Positions 42,394 through 51,403 are shown, counted from the first letter of the stretch. The stretch: DNA of 64,000 nt from Mesorhizobium_L sp035547755 (GCA_035547755.1 DASZUG010000057.1:62001-126000), one strand, 5' to 3'. The notes: a model not told the origin generated them from the letters alone. Translations and numbers: made by a program.

Positions 42394-43045
42394 AGATTTC
42401 CAGCCTTCCATTGGTGAGGATCATGCGGCGCGCATCGACCTGCTCCATCAGATTGAGGTCGTGCGTCGCGATCACGACCGCGGTGCCGAGCCTGTTAAGC
42501 TCGATGAAAAGCCGCAGAAGCCGCCTCGCAAGCGGGGGATCGACATTGCCGGTCGGCTCATCCGCGAGCAGGATTTCCGGCTGCTCGATGAGAGCACGCG
42601 CAATTGCCGCGCGCTGCTTCTCTCCACCGGAAAGGACCGGCGGCAGGACGTGCATGCGCTCGCCCAGCCCGACCCATTTCAAAAGTTCATTGACGTCGTT
42701 GCGATAGCTCGCCTCCTCGCGTCCGCGCACCCTGAGCGGCAGCGCGACGTTCTCATAGGTCGTCATGTGGTCAAGGAGGCGGAAATCCTGAAACACCACG
42801 CCGATCCTCCGGCGCAGCAGAGGCAGCTCGCGCCGCGTGATCAGTGCCCGGTCCTTGCCGAAGATCGTTATCAGGCCGCGCGTCGGCTTGAGGGAAAGGA
42901 AGAGAAGGCGCATGAGCGTCGTCTTCCCGGCGCCGGACGGGCCGCTGAGGAACTGGAATGACCGCTCGGGAATATGGAGGGAGATATCGCGAAGGATCTC
43001 CGGCCCCATACCGTAGCGCAAACCCACATTTTCAAAGCGAAACAC
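42386..43045 (-). CDS. ftsE: Cell division ATP-binding protein FtsE
   Basis: ABC ATPase of the FtsEX complex, 219 residues. Walker A GPSGAGKT at 35-42, Q-loop VVFQDFRLLDHMTTYENV near 84, ABC signature LSGGEKQR near 139, Walker B ILLADEPTGNVD near 159 and switch His in ATHDLNLM near 194. GTG/ATG choice: ATG 43045. The upstream gap of 263 bases (43046-43308) to a divergent gene contains a perfect CtrA box on this strand 72 bases before the start codon, which would place division-protein synthesis under cell-cycle control. Confidence 0.95.
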   Translation of the reverse strand: MFRFENVGLRYGMGPEILRDISLHIPERSFQFLSGPSGAGKTTLMRLLFLSLKPTRGLITIFGKDRALITRRELPLLRRRIGVVFQDFRLLDHMTTYENVALPLRVRGREEASYRNDVNELLKWVGLGERMHVLPPVLSGGEKQRAAIARALIEQPEILLADEPTGNVDPPLARRLLRLFIELNRLGTAVVIATHDLNLMEQVDARRMILTNGRLEIYD

Positions 43046-43116
43046 AGTCCTCTAGTCCTCGCACCCTCATGGCCGTGGCGCAATATGGTTTCCTCCTGGG
43101 ACCATGGTTCGGCATG

Positions 43117-43132
43117 GTTAACCGCTCGTTAA
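43117..43132 (-). promoter_or_regulatory. CtrA binding box upstream of ftsE
   Basis: On the minus strand: TTAA, seven bases (CGAGCGG), then TTAAC, an exact CtrA consensus, ending 72 bases before the ftsE start. Two more TTAA half-sites (43175 and 43191 regions) lie farther upstream toward the divergent gene, so either or both genes could be controlled. Confidence 0.6.
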
Positions 43133-43308
43133 ATTATGCTTCGTTCGGTTGTCAAAAAGCAGGCCGCGCGAAGCATTAACCATTTTTCCGTTAAGATCGC
43201 GCCTAACGAGAAATCCACGTTTCGGCAGTTGCGGGACCAGTCCCCAACGCGCTCCCATGCGCCGCAAATCGCCGCTGTCATTGAAGGGATCGGAAAAAAC
43301 GGCCGCTC

Positions 43309-43860
43309 ATGCACGATTCCTTCAAGGCACGCCCGGTTTCCGGCGAAATCATGACGGATGATATCGCGAATGCGGGCATTCCGGTCAGTATGGAGCGGGA
43401 CGACCGCCGGGATATTTTGGAAGCCGAATTCGAAACCATTCGTCCCAAGAGGGAGCCTGGTTTTCGCAAGGCGCCAGTAAATGCGCCTGAGGGGATCGAA
43501 CTGTTGAGGGATGGCTCTCGGCTAGCACCCGCGCGAAGCGAACACGGAGGCTTCGCCTTCTGGGCGGTTGGCGTTATTCTCGTTGTCATGGCGTTCCTTG
43601 CCTCCGGCGGCTATGTCCTTATGAGTGGCGGCGGGTCCGGATCGCCCGCGAGAGGTGAGCGGAACGAGAGTTTTCATGCGGCAAGCACACGGCTTCGGGA
43701 TATCGACGCGAAACGGTATGACGGTCCGGCGGAATCTCATTTCCTGGGGACAAGCGGGGGTGGCGTGAAATCGCTGGGAAGCTTTGTCTTTTCCGATAGT
43801 CTGGAGGCCCCTAAAGACGGGGGGAAGTCGGTTTCAACCTCTTTCGACGAGGAAAATTAG
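43309..43860 (+). CDS. Single-pass membrane protein of unknown function
   Basis: 183-residue protein I do not recognise. It has an acidic/basic cytosolic part (~1-80, with MERDDRRDILEAEFETIRPK), one transmembrane helix (FAFWAVGVILVVMAFLASGG, ~82-101) and a Gly/Ser-rich tail of ~80 residues ending in DEEN. Rhizobia often have a zinc-ribbon (MJ0042) protein divergent from ftsE; no CxxC pair is seen here, so this may be a relative that lost it or a different protein. Start uncertain (ATG 43309 or 43351). hpt begins 5 bases after the stop, indicating an operon, and the CtrA box lies in the shared divergent promoter region. Confidence 0.78.
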   Translation: MHDSFKARPVSGEIMTDDIANAGIPVSMERDDRRDILEAEFETIRPKREPGFRKAPVNAPEGIELLRDGSRLAPARSEHGGFAFWAVGVILVVMAFLASGGYVLMSGGGSGSPARGERNESFHAASTRLRDIDAKRYDGPAESHFLGTSGGGVKSLGSFVFSDSLEAPKDGGKSVSTSFDEEN

Positions 43861-43865
43861 AGATC

Positions 43866-44408
43866 ATGCCGGTTGTTCGCGGCAAGGACATCGAGGTGCT
43901 CTACAGCGCATCAACGATCGCGCGGCGCAATCTCGAACTTGCGAAAGAAATCGCGGATCGGCATTTCGACAATCTTCTGGTTGTTTCGGTTCTCAAGGGA
44001 TCGTTTGTCTTCGCCGCCGACCTGATAAGGGCGATGCACGATGTCGGCATATCGCCAGAGGTCGAATTCATCTTCATTTCGAGCTACGGCGCCGGGACGG
44101 AAAGCACCGAAGTCAGGCTGTTGCGCGACATCGATAATGACGTGACGGGCAGGGATCTCCTCGTCGTCGACGACATCCTGGAATCCGGCAAGACGTTGAA
44201 ATTCATCCGCGACCTGATGCTGTCGCGGGGCGCAAAGAGCGTCTCGATCGCCGCGCTGCTCGACAAGCGCATGCGCCGCAAGGCGGATATCGAGGCGGAT
44301 TTCGTCGGTTTCGATTGCCCGGATCATTTCGTCGTCGGCTATGGCATGGACGTCGCCCATGCCTTCCGCGAGCTGCCCTTCGTCGGCATCGTCAAAGGCG
44401 ACGCCTGA
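43866..44408 (+). CDS. hpt: Hypoxanthine phosphoribosyltransferase
   Basis: Purine salvage: transfers phosphoribose from PRPP to hypoxanthine or guanine. The 180-residue protein shows VVSVLKGSFVFAADLIR near residue 40 (pyrophosphate-binding loop), FIFISSYG near 70, the PRPP-binding loop LLVVDDILESGKT near 100 and the purine-contact region DFVGFDCPDHFVVGYGMD near 143. ATG 43866. Five bases after the preceding membrane protein gene; converges on the TIGR02302 gene. Confidence 0.95.
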   Translation: MPVVRGKDIEVLYSASTIARRNLELAKEIADRHFDNLLVVSVLKGSFVFAADLIRAMHDVGISPEVEFIFISSYGAGTESTEVRLLRDIDNDVTGRDLLVVDDILESGKTLKFIRDLMLSRGAKSVSIAALLDKRMRRKADIEADFVGFDCPDHFVVGYGMDVAHAFRELPFVGIVKGDA

Positions 44409-44426
44409 GGGCTTCCGCCCCCGCTC

Positions 44427-46973
44427 TCAATTCATGTTCAGAAGCCGTTCCAGATAGCTCTTTTCGAGTTCGGGGCTGAGCGCATTGCCGAGCCGCTTGC
44501 GAATGGCGTCGAGGATTTGCCTTGCGCGCTGGACATCGATTTCGTCGGGGATCTTGACGGAATCGCCGAATTCGGGGCCGTTCGTGGCTCTCGGACGTCC
44601 GAGCGGGTCGCGATCGGCATTCTGTTCGCGACCACCCTGACCGGAGCCGCCCTGCTGGCCCTGCATGGCCTGTTGCATCTGGCGCATCATGTCCTGTGCG
44701 CCGCGGCGAAGGGCCTGAAGCGCGTTGCCCTGTTCGCCCGCGGCATTGTCTCCCTCCGCCTGGCCAAGCGCCTTCCCTGCACGGCCCATGGCGTCGTCGG
44801 CTTCGCCGAAGCCCTGTCCGGGCTTGATACCCATGTTGTTCAGGCCCTTCATCAGGTCCTGAAGATCCTTCTGCAGCTTGCCTTGACCCTGCTGCAATTT
44901 GCGCAAGGCTTCGGACAACTGATCGGGGGTCATGGCCTGACCCTGCTGTCCATTTTCTCCCTGCTGTCCTTCCTCGCCGTTCTGCTGCTGGCCGAGATTG
45001 AAGGTCTTGTTCATCATCTCCTGCTGGCGGCGCATGAGATCGCCCAGCTGGTCCATCTTCTTACGCATTTGGCCCTGTTCGCCATTCTGCTGCTGCCCTC
45101 CGCGACCGGCCTGGAGATTGTTCATCATGTTCTGCAACTGCGAGAGCAATTGCTGCGCCTTGTCGCGCGAGCCGGACTTGGCGAGGTTCTGGATTTCATC
45201 GAGCAGGCGCTTGAGATCGCCCGGCCGGATGATTCGGGCGTTGGGCGGCATTTGCTGCGACAGATTGGGATTCTTCTCGGCCCGCTCGGCGAATTCCCTG
45301 AGATAATTCTGCATCGCCTGCCTGAGTTCGTTCATCAAGCGGTCGATTTCCTGGTCGCTGGCGCCCCTGTCGAGAGCCTGCTGGAGCGCCTGCTCGGCCT
45401 GCCTGAGTTTCTTTTCAGCATCGGATAGATTGCCGTTCTCGATGCCGAGCGCGATCTGCCAGAGATAGGCGACGACATCGCGATAGGCATCGTCCGCATG
45501 CGCCATCTGCAATCGCGAGCGGGCGCTCATGATGGCGAGATACTGTCCCATATTGGGGAACGTATCCTCCGGCCGCAGCGTGACAGCATCCATCATGTCG
45601 AGGACGCGCGGTTTTCCGTTCGCGTCGAGCGCCAGTATACGGCGCTGTTCGACAAGCGCACGGGCGAGCGGATTGGTGAAGGGGCGCTCGGGCAAGATCA
45701 TCGTCTTGGTTTCGCTGCGCGCCTCATGGCCTGCGGCGTCCTTCGCCGTCAGGGTGATATGCACCAGCGTGCCCGCCCATGGGTGATCCGTCAGGTCCTT
45801 GGACGTCCTGGCGGCATGATTCTTCGCATCCCTCGATGGCAGTACGAGAGGCAGGTCGGGCGCCGCGTAAAGCGGGTGCGCGCCCGGAGCGGGCTTTTTT
45901 GCCTCCACGATCTCGGCCTTGGCGGAGGTCGCGCCGTAATCGTCATCGATCGTGTAGGCGAGTTCCAGCGTCCCATTGGCGGCCTGTTTCGGATCGCCAG
46001 AAAAGTGAATGACCGGCGGCCTGTCGGGAATGATGGTGACGGCCCAATAGTTGAGTTCTCGCCCGTCGGAAACAAGACTAAGTGCGCCATTTGCCGTTAA
46101 CGTATCCGCAAATTCCGTAACCGGCGTCTTTGTCGAAGCTGCCGCCTTGTCCTTCCTGGCCTTGATCGCGCGGCTCTTGCCGTCACGGCCTTTGAAATCG
46201 AGTTTCTCGTCGCCGGCGCCGCCCGTTATCCTGAGCGTCAGGCGGCTGTTTTCCGGTACGGAAAAACTCTGATCCGCCGGCGCATTCTCGGCCGTCAGAA
46301 AGATCGGCGCTCTGCCCGTATAGGCCGGCGGCGTGATCCATGCATCGATGCGCGGCGGAACCGCGTCGCGCGCGATATGGATATGGAAAGCGTCGCTTAG
46401 CCGCCCCGAGATCGGACTCCAGGAGAAAGCGAAGGCGACAACGAGGAGAAGCGCGGCGATGGACCTCAGACCCCAAGGATCGCGTTCCGGCACGCGGGCG
46501 CGGGGCAAATCGCCGCCGATGTTTTCCAGCCGCGCCGCCATGCGCCTCTGGTGCTCGCGCCACAGCGCGTCGGCAAAGGCGCTTTCGCCGCCCGCTGGCT
46601 CTTCCGTCTGCGCAAGGAGTGGCGTGTGCTCCAGCCGGTTCGCGCTTTCGATGCGCCGATCGACCTCGCCTGCGGAGGGCATCCGGAAGCCTCTCAACGG
46701 CACGAGAGCCGCAATGGCTGCGAGAGCGAAAAGAATGGCGAGAGCAAGCCGCGGCCAATCCGGCAAGAGGCGGAAAACGCCGAGCCATGAGAAACTTACA
46801 AACAGGCTGGCGACAACGAGAAACGGCAGGATTTTCGGCCACAGGCGCTCGAAGACCATCATCCATTGCGTCGCGAGCCGCGTATGCCGCACACGCAGGG
46901 GCGTCTGTCCCGTTCCGTTTTTGCTCGGCGTTTCTGCCATCATTCTGTCGGTGCTGCTTCGCGCAGGGACCAT
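44427..46973 (-). CDS. TIGR02302/DUF4175 large membrane protein
   Basis: 848-residue alphaproteobacterial protein of unknown function. Two transmembrane helices lie near the N-terminus (ILPFLVVASLFVSFSWLGVF ~48-67; LALAILFALAAIAALVPL ~76-93) and a third near residue 170 (SIAALLLVVAFAFSW), before a large periplasmic region with beta-rich parts (~210-420) and a long helical, coiled-coil-like, Gln/Met/Gly-rich stretch (~590-790: QQQNGEQGQ, MRRQQEMMNK, QQNGEEGQQGENGQQGQ). The C-terminus returns to a charged helical segment. The start is uncertain: ATG 46973 has AGGAG directly adjacent; ATG 46943 is the alternative. It follows lysA by 70 bases in an argH-lysA transcription unit. Confidence 0.87.
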   Translation of the reverse strand: MVPARSSTDRMMAETPSKNGTGQTPLRVRHTRLATQWMMVFERLWPKILPFLVVASLFVSFSWLGVFRLLPDWPRLALAILFALAAIAALVPLRGFRMPSAGEVDRRIESANRLEHTPLLAQTEEPAGGESAFADALWREHQRRMAARLENIGGDLPRARVPERDPWGLRSIAALLLVVAFAFSWSPISGRLSDAFHIHIARDAVPPRIDAWITPPAYTGRAPIFLTAENAPADQSFSVPENSRLTLRITGGAGDEKLDFKGRDGKSRAIKARKDKAAASTKTPVTEFADTLTANGALSLVSDGRELNYWAVTIIPDRPPVIHFSGDPKQAANGTLELAYTIDDDYGATSAKAEIVEAKKPAPGAHPLYAAPDLPLVLPSRDAKNHAARTSKDLTDHPWAGTLVHITLTAKDAAGHEARSETKTMILPERPFTNPLARALVEQRRILALDANGKPRVLDMMDAVTLRPEDTFPNMGQYLAIMSARSRLQMAHADDAYRDVVAYLWQIALGIENGNLSDAEKKLRQAEQALQQALDRGASDQEIDRLMNELRQAMQNYLREFAERAEKNPNLSQQMPPNARIIRPGDLKRLLDEIQNLAKSGSRDKAQQLLSQLQNMMNNLQAGRGGQQQNGEQGQMRKKMDQLGDLMRRQQEMMNKTFNLGQQQNGEEGQQGENGQQGQAMTPDQLSEALRKLQQGQGKLQKDLQDLMKGLNNMGIKPGQGFGEADDAMGRAGKALGQAEGDNAAGEQGNALQALRRGAQDMMRQMQQAMQGQQGGSGQGGREQNADRDPLGRPRATNGPEFGDSVKIPDEIDVQRARQILDAIRKRLGNALSPELEKSYLERLLNMN

Positions 46974-47043
46974 CTCCTGCTGCGCCAGCTCTCAAAAATA
47001 GCAGCAATCGCGGCAAAGGCGAGGCATGCGCTCAAAAACGTGA

Positions 47044-48309
47044 TCAGAGCCAGTCGGGCATGGAATCGTGCCCGATCAGTTCCTCGTAGGAGCCGCGTGG
47101 ACGCACGACGCAGAAGCGGTCGCCGTTTACCAGCACCTCCGGCACGAGAAGCCGCGTATTGTAGGTGCCTGCCTGGACCGCGCCATACGCGCCCGCCGTG
47201 TCGATTGCGATCAGGTCGCCCGGCTGCATTTCCGGTATTTCTCGCTGGTGGCCGAGATAGTCGCCCGTTTCGCAGACGGGCCCGACGACATCGACTTTGA
47301 TGAGGGGCGCATCCGGACGTGGCTGTATCACGGGCCTGATCCGATGATAGGCCTCATAGAGCGTCGGGCGAATCAGATCGTTCATGGCGGCGTCGACGAT
47401 AAGGAAATTGCGGGCATCGCCGCGCTTCAGATAGATCACCCCCGCAACCAGAATGCCGGCATTGCCAACGATGAGGCGTCCCGGCTCAAGGATGATTCTC
47501 GCGTCGAGCCCCGCAAGGCGCTTGCGGACGACCGCCGCATAAGCATCGGGATCGGGCGGCGGCGCATTATCCGCCTTGTAAGGGATGCCGAGGCCGCCGC
47601 CGACATCGACGTGGCGTATGTCGTGTCCATCCGAGCGGAGCGCGACCGTCAGTTCCGCCAGGAGGGCAAAGGCGTCATCGTAAGGCTGGAGATCGGTGAT
47701 CTGGCTGCCGATATGCATGTCGACGCCAACAATTTTCAGGCCGGGAAGCGCGGCCGCGCGGGCATAGACGCGCCGCGCCTCGCGCCAGGGGATGCCGAAT
47801 TTGTTCTCCGCCTTTCCCGTCGCGATCTTGCTGTGGGTCCTGGCATCGACATCGGGATTGATGCGAAGCGATACGGAAGCGGTCCGGCCGGCGGCCACGG
47901 CGCGCGCCGAAAGCAGTTCGAGTTCGGGCTCGGATTCGACGTTGAAGCAATGAATGCCGCTGGCGAGCGCGAAATCCATCTCACGTGCCGTCTTGCCGAC
48001 ACCGGAAAAGACGATTTTTTCAGGCGCGATGCCGGCCGCCAGCGCGCGGCGGAGTTCGCCTTCCGACACGACGTCGGCTCCGGCTCCGAGCTTCGCCAGT
48101 GTGCGGATGACCGCCTGGTTGGAATTCGCCTTCATCGCATAGCAGACGAGCGCGTCCAGCCCGGCGAAAGCGTCAGCGAAGACGTTGTAATGCCGGGTGA
48201 GAGTAGCTGTGGAATAACAGTAGAAAGGTGTGCCGACCGCCGCCGCGATCTCCGGCACCGCCACGTCTTCGGCATGGAGAACGCCGCCGCGATAATGGAA
48301 ATGGTTCAC
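47044..48309 (-). CDS. lysA: Diaminopimelate decarboxylase
   Basis: PLP enzyme (alanine-racemase fold) making lysine from meso-diaminopimelate, so it also drains the peptidoglycan precursor. The 421-residue protein has the PLP lysine Lys60 in CYAMKANSN, HIGSQI near residue 190, GGGLGIPY near 230, EPGRLIVGNAG near 270 and the active-site Cys region GPVCETGDYLG near 345 followed by DTAGAYG. ATG 48309. It lies between a small lipoprotein gene (32 bases upstream) and TIGR02302, all on the minus strand. Confidence 0.97.
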   Translation of the reverse strand: MNHFHYRGGVLHAEDVAVPEIAAAVGTPFYCYSTATLTRHYNVFADAFAGLDALVCYAMKANSNQAVIRTLAKLGAGADVVSEGELRRALAAGIAPEKIVFSGVGKTAREMDFALASGIHCFNVESEPELELLSARAVAAGRTASVSLRINPDVDARTHSKIATGKAENKFGIPWREARRVYARAAALPGLKIVGVDMHIGSQITDLQPYDDAFALLAELTVALRSDGHDIRHVDVGGGLGIPYKADNAPPPDPDAYAAVVRKRLAGLDARIILEPGRLIVGNAGILVAGVIYLKRGDARNFLIVDAAMNDLIRPTLYEAYHRIRPVIQPRPDAPLIKVDVVGPVCETGDYLGHQREIPEMQPGDLIAIDTAGAYGAVQAGTYNTRLLVPEVLVNGDRFCVVRPRGSYEELIGHDSMPDWL

Positions 48310-48341
48310 GTCTTTACGCCAGAACGAAGAGCTAGGCTCGG

Positions 48342-48566
48342 TTACTTGATGAGCTTGTCGAGGATGAACGGCCGGTCTGTCGGCGGTTTCGTCGGCTCGG
48401 GCGGCAGGGGTGTTTTCTTCGCCTGCTGCGCTTCCTTGCGCGCGGCGACGTCAGCCTGATAGGGCGTATCCGGATCCGCGCGCCTGCCGCAGGCCGATAT
48501 CGTCATCGCCACCGCTATGAGCGCGGCTATCCCCCAAAACCTGCCCAGCTTCATGAACCGATTCAT
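48342..48566 (-). CDS. Small lipoprotein (LptM-like)
   Basis: 74-residue predicted lipoprotein: a signal peptide (MKLGRFWGIAALIAVAMT) ends in the lipobox ISAC, with Cys followed by GRRADPDTPYQ. After the Cys the mature chain is only ~47 residues, Pro/Lys-rich, ending KPPTDRPFILDKLIK. In enterobacteria the small lipoprotein encoded next to lysA, YifL/LptM, helps LptD disulfide formation; position before lysA and GRRxP-type start fit this family, so an LptM-like role is likely. Start ATG 48566 or 48554. It lies 23 bases downstream of argH. Confidence 0.82.
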   Translation of the reverse strand: MNRFMKLGRFWGIAALIAVAMTISACGRRADPDTPYQADVAARKEAQQAKKTPLPPEPTKPPTDRPFILDKLIK

Positions 48567-48589
48567 CCTCGCATGGTATGATCGCCTGT

Positions 48590-50011
48590 TTAGCGAAGTT
48601 TCCTGTGCTGTGCACCCTGTTTCAGGCGCTTCTTCCAATAGCGGATCTGGCGCCGCACCTCTGCCGGCGCTGTGCCGCCGAAAGAGGACCGGCTCTTGAC
48701 GGAGTTGTTGACCGACAGCACGGAAAACACGTCGGCCGTGATGGCGCTGTTGATGGATTGGAGTTCTTCGAGGGAAAGGCGCTCCAGGGAACAGCCCTTC
48801 TCTTCGGCAAGCGCCACGGCGCGGCCGGTCGCGTGGTGAGCCTCGCGGAAGGGGATCCCGGCCTCTCGGACCAGCCAGTCGGCAAGATCGGTGGCTGTCG
48901 AATAGCCGCTTCCCGCCGCTTTCTTCATCGTGGCTTCATTGACGGTCAGGTCCGTGACCATGCCGGTCATTGCGGCAAGCGTCAGTTCGATCGTTTCGGC
49001 GGCGTCGAACACCGCTTCCTTGTCCTCCTGCATGTCCTTCGAATAGGCGAGCGGCAGGCCCTTCATCACCGTCAGAAGCGCAAGAAGGTCGCCATTGACG
49101 CGGCCGGCCTTGGCGCGGATCAGCTCGGCGGCGTCCGGATTCTTCTTCTGCGGCATGATCGAGGAGCCGGTGGAGAAGGAATCGGACAGTTTGACGAAGC
49201 CGAATTGCGGCGTCGACCAGATGACGATCTCCTCCGCCATACGCGACAAATGGACGGATATGATCGCGGCCGTTGCGAGAAATTCGAGAGCGAAATCACG
49301 ATCTGAAACCGAATCGATGGAATTGCGGGTCGGCTCGCGGAAGCCGAGTGCGGCGGCCGTCTTGTGACGGTCGATCGGGAAGCCCGTGCCGGCAAGCGCC
49401 GCTGCGCCGAGCGGGCTTTCGTCCATACGCTGGATTGCATCCCTGATGCGTGAGAGATCACGGCCGAACATCTCGACATAGGCCATGAGATGATGGCCGA
49501 AGGTGACGGGCTGCGCCGACTGGAGATGCGTGAATCCCGGCATGACGGTCGCCGCGTGTTCTCCTGCCCGGAGGAGAAGGGCCGCTATCAGCTTCTCCAG
49601 CGCCTCGGCGGTCTTCCTCGATTCGTCCTTGACCCAAAGGCGGAAATCGACGGCGACCTGGTCGTTGCGCGAGCGCGCGGTGTGGAGACGCCCGGCAGCT
49701 GGTCCGATCAGTTCGGCCAACCGCGCCTCGACATTCATATGGATGTCTTCCAGTCTTGTCGAAAAGGTGAATTTGCCGGATTCGATCTCTGACAAAATCG
49801 TGTTCAGACCGGCGACGATCTTTTCGCTATCTTCCGCGGAAATGATGCCGGTTTCGGCGAGCATGGCCGCATGCGCGAGCGATCCCCGGATATCCTGGGC
49901 GTAAAGTTTTCTGTCGAAGCCGATCGATGCGTTGATGGCTTCCATGATCGCGGCGGGACCCGAGGCAAATCGTCCGCCCCACATCTCGTTGCTGGCCTTT
50001 TTGTCGCTCAT
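48590..50011 (-). CDS. argH: Argininosuccinate lyase
   Basis: Final step of arginine synthesis, splitting argininosuccinate into arginine and fumarate. The 473-residue protein has MWGGRFASGP near the N-terminus, the substrate-binding TARSRNDQVA near residue 115, MPGFTHLQSAQP near 160 with the catalytic His, and the fumarase/ASL signature GSSIMPQKKNP near 285. I chose ATG 50011; the longer frame runs into the divergent tlpA. Divergence from tlpA with only 32 bases between start codons is an arrangement I recall from Brucella and rhizobia. Confidence 0.97.
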   Translation of the reverse strand: MSDKKASNEMWGGRFASGPAAIMEAINASIGFDRKLYAQDIRGSLAHAAMLAETGIISAEDSEKIVAGLNTILSEIESGKFTFSTRLEDIHMNVEARLAELIGPAAGRLHTARSRNDQVAVDFRLWVKDESRKTAEALEKLIAALLLRAGEHAATVMPGFTHLQSAQPVTFGHHLMAYVEMFGRDLSRIRDAIQRMDESPLGAAALAGTGFPIDRHKTAAALGFREPTRNSIDSVSDRDFALEFLATAAIISVHLSRMAEEIVIWSTPQFGFVKLSDSFSTGSSIMPQKKNPDAAELIRAKAGRVNGDLLALLTVMKGLPLAYSKDMQEDKEAVFDAAETIELTLAAMTGMVTDLTVNEATMKKAAGSGYSTATDLADWLVREAGIPFREAHHATGRAVALAEEKGCSLERLSLEELQSINSAITADVFSVLSVNNSVKSRSSFGGTAPAEVRRQIRYWKKRLKQGAQHRKLR

Positions 50012-50043
50012 GATGTTTACCGGCGTCGAGGAGAAAAGTTTAA

Positions 50044-50712
50044 ATGGCAGAAGGTAAGAAAAGCCCGCCGGCGGCGCGTCTGACCGCAGCAATCGTTGCG
50101 GTCGTCCTCATAGCCGGCGGAATTGCCCTATACGTGACGGAACGGGGCTCTGGCAACAATGCCGCCACCACCGCTTCGGTCGGGGATACGGGGCAATGCT
50201 CTGGCGACGTCGCCAAGGCGAAGGCCGTCGGCGCGGCGGCGACCGGCCAGGTGGCGGCGATGTCGCCCGCCGATCCGCCCATGCTGCTCTCCGGGCTTGC
50301 CTTCACTGGGCCCGACGGCAAGCCGACAACGCTCGCGGCGTTCAAGGGAAAGACGGTGCTGCTCAATGTCTGGGCGACATGGTGCGCGCCCTGCCGCGCC
50401 GAAATGCCGGAACTCGACAAGCTGCAAGCCGAAAAGGGCAATCCCGGTTTCCAGGTCGTCGCCGTCAATGTGGATACTGGAAGTGACGAGAAGCCGAAGA
50501 AGTTCTTTTCCGAAACCGGCGTCAAATCGCTCAAGCTCTATCGCGACGACACACTGGAAGTTTTCAATAATCTTAAAAAGCAGGGACTGGCGCTTGGACT
50601 GCCGGTCTCGCTTATCGTTGGCAAGGATGGTTGCCTGCTTGCCCATATGAACGGCCCGGCCGCTTGGGCCAGCGACGATGCGCGGCATCTGATCGCAGTT
50701 GCCGGGAGCTGA
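50044..50712 (+). CDS. tlpA: Membrane-anchored thiol-disulfide interchange protein TlpA
   Basis: Periplasmic thioredoxin-like reductase that in Bradyrhizobium supplies electrons for cytochrome oxidase copper-site maturation. The 222-residue protein has an N-terminal signal-anchor (LTAAIVAVVLIAGGIALYV, ~13-31), an Ala/Gly-rich spacer with one extra Cys (GQCSGD near residue 52), and a thioredoxin domain with the redox motif WCAPC (residues 113-117), and cis-Pro in GLPVSLIV near 181. ATG 50044 is 32 bases from the argH start on the other strand. The gap to the next gene, 50713-50932, holds nothing I can identify. Confidence 0.93.
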   Translation: MAEGKKSPPAARLTAAIVAVVLIAGGIALYVTERGSGNNAATTASVGDTGQCSGDVAKAKAVGAAATGQVAAMSPADPPMLLSGLAFTGPDGKPTTLAAFKGKTVLLNVWATWCAPCRAEMPELDKLQAEKGNPGFQVVAVNVDTGSDEKPKKFFSETGVKSLKLYRDDTLEVFNNLKKQGLALGLPVSLIVGKDGCLLAHMNGPAAWASDDARHLIAVAGS

Positions 50713-50932
50713 AAGCTTTCCAGGGGCCGCGCCAATGCGACAATCGATCATCTTTCGGCCGCCCCGTAAGGAAAAGTGATCCGTCTTCTCGCGCGAGACC
50801 GGAACTCCATGGGATTCCATCCGTTTGCCGCCCGTCGTCGAATGCAGGCCGGGAAGTTCGACCTTCCTTGCGCCACAAAGCATATGCAGAAGCGAATCGG
50901 CGTCGGGCATTGCGAGCGGAGAAAAGCGGATA

Positions 50933-51403
50933 ATGCGAAAGTCGCCTCGGGAGTTGTGGGAAGATATCAGGGAATTCGACGCGTGCATGCTTGTCACGCG
51001 CTCGCAGGATCGATTGCGGTCACGGCCAATGCGGCCGTTTTTTGAAGGCCGCAAGGAAACGATCCTTTTCCTGACATCCATCGAAACCGACAAGATCGCC
51101 GAGATAAAGTCCTGCTCGCAGGCGAATGTCGTGTTCTCCTCGATGCGGGAGGGCTTGTGGATCTCACTTACGGGGAAAGTCCGGCTCTCCAATCATGCCC
51201 AGGCGGTCGATGCCTGCTGGACGGAAGAATTCGACGCCTGGATCGATGACAGGGAGCAGGCCATCGCTATCGTCTTCACGCCGGAAAGCGCCGAGTATTG
51301 GGATTGCTCGGAGAAAAGGGCGGTTGCAAGTTGGGACATGCTTGAGAGCATTGCCAATTGCAGCAAACCCGACCCCGGCGAGAACCAGAAGCTCGCACTG
51401 TGA
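50933..51403 (+). CDS. Pyridoxamine 5'-phosphate oxidase-like (general stress protein 26 type) protein
   Basis: 156-residue flavin-binding split-barrel protein. Parts typical of this group are ELWEDIREFDACMLVTRSQD at the N-terminus, RPMRPFFEGRKETILFLT near residue 35, ANVVFSSMREGLWISLTGKVRL near 67 and the C-terminal AEYWDCSEKRAVASWDML. Known relatives bind FMN or F420; cofactor and substrate here are not known. I chose ATG 50933 (GGAGAAAAG upstream); longer frames read through the intergenic region. It lies between tlpA and a pair of palindromic repeats and is convergent with hbdA. Confidence 0.85.
   Translation: MRKSPRELWEDIREFDACMLVTRSQDRLRSRPMRPFFEGRKETILFLTSIETDKIAEIKSCSQANVVFSSMREGLWISLTGKVRLSNHAQAVDACWTEEFDAWIDDREQAIAIVFTPESAEYWDCSEKRAVASWDMLESIANCSKPDPGENQKLAL

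Noticed and set aside
47068..48459. 463-codon open frame on the plus strand opposite lysA
   Set aside because: GC-rich antisense shadow: lysA motifs on the other strand are complete and the antisense protein has no recognisable domain.
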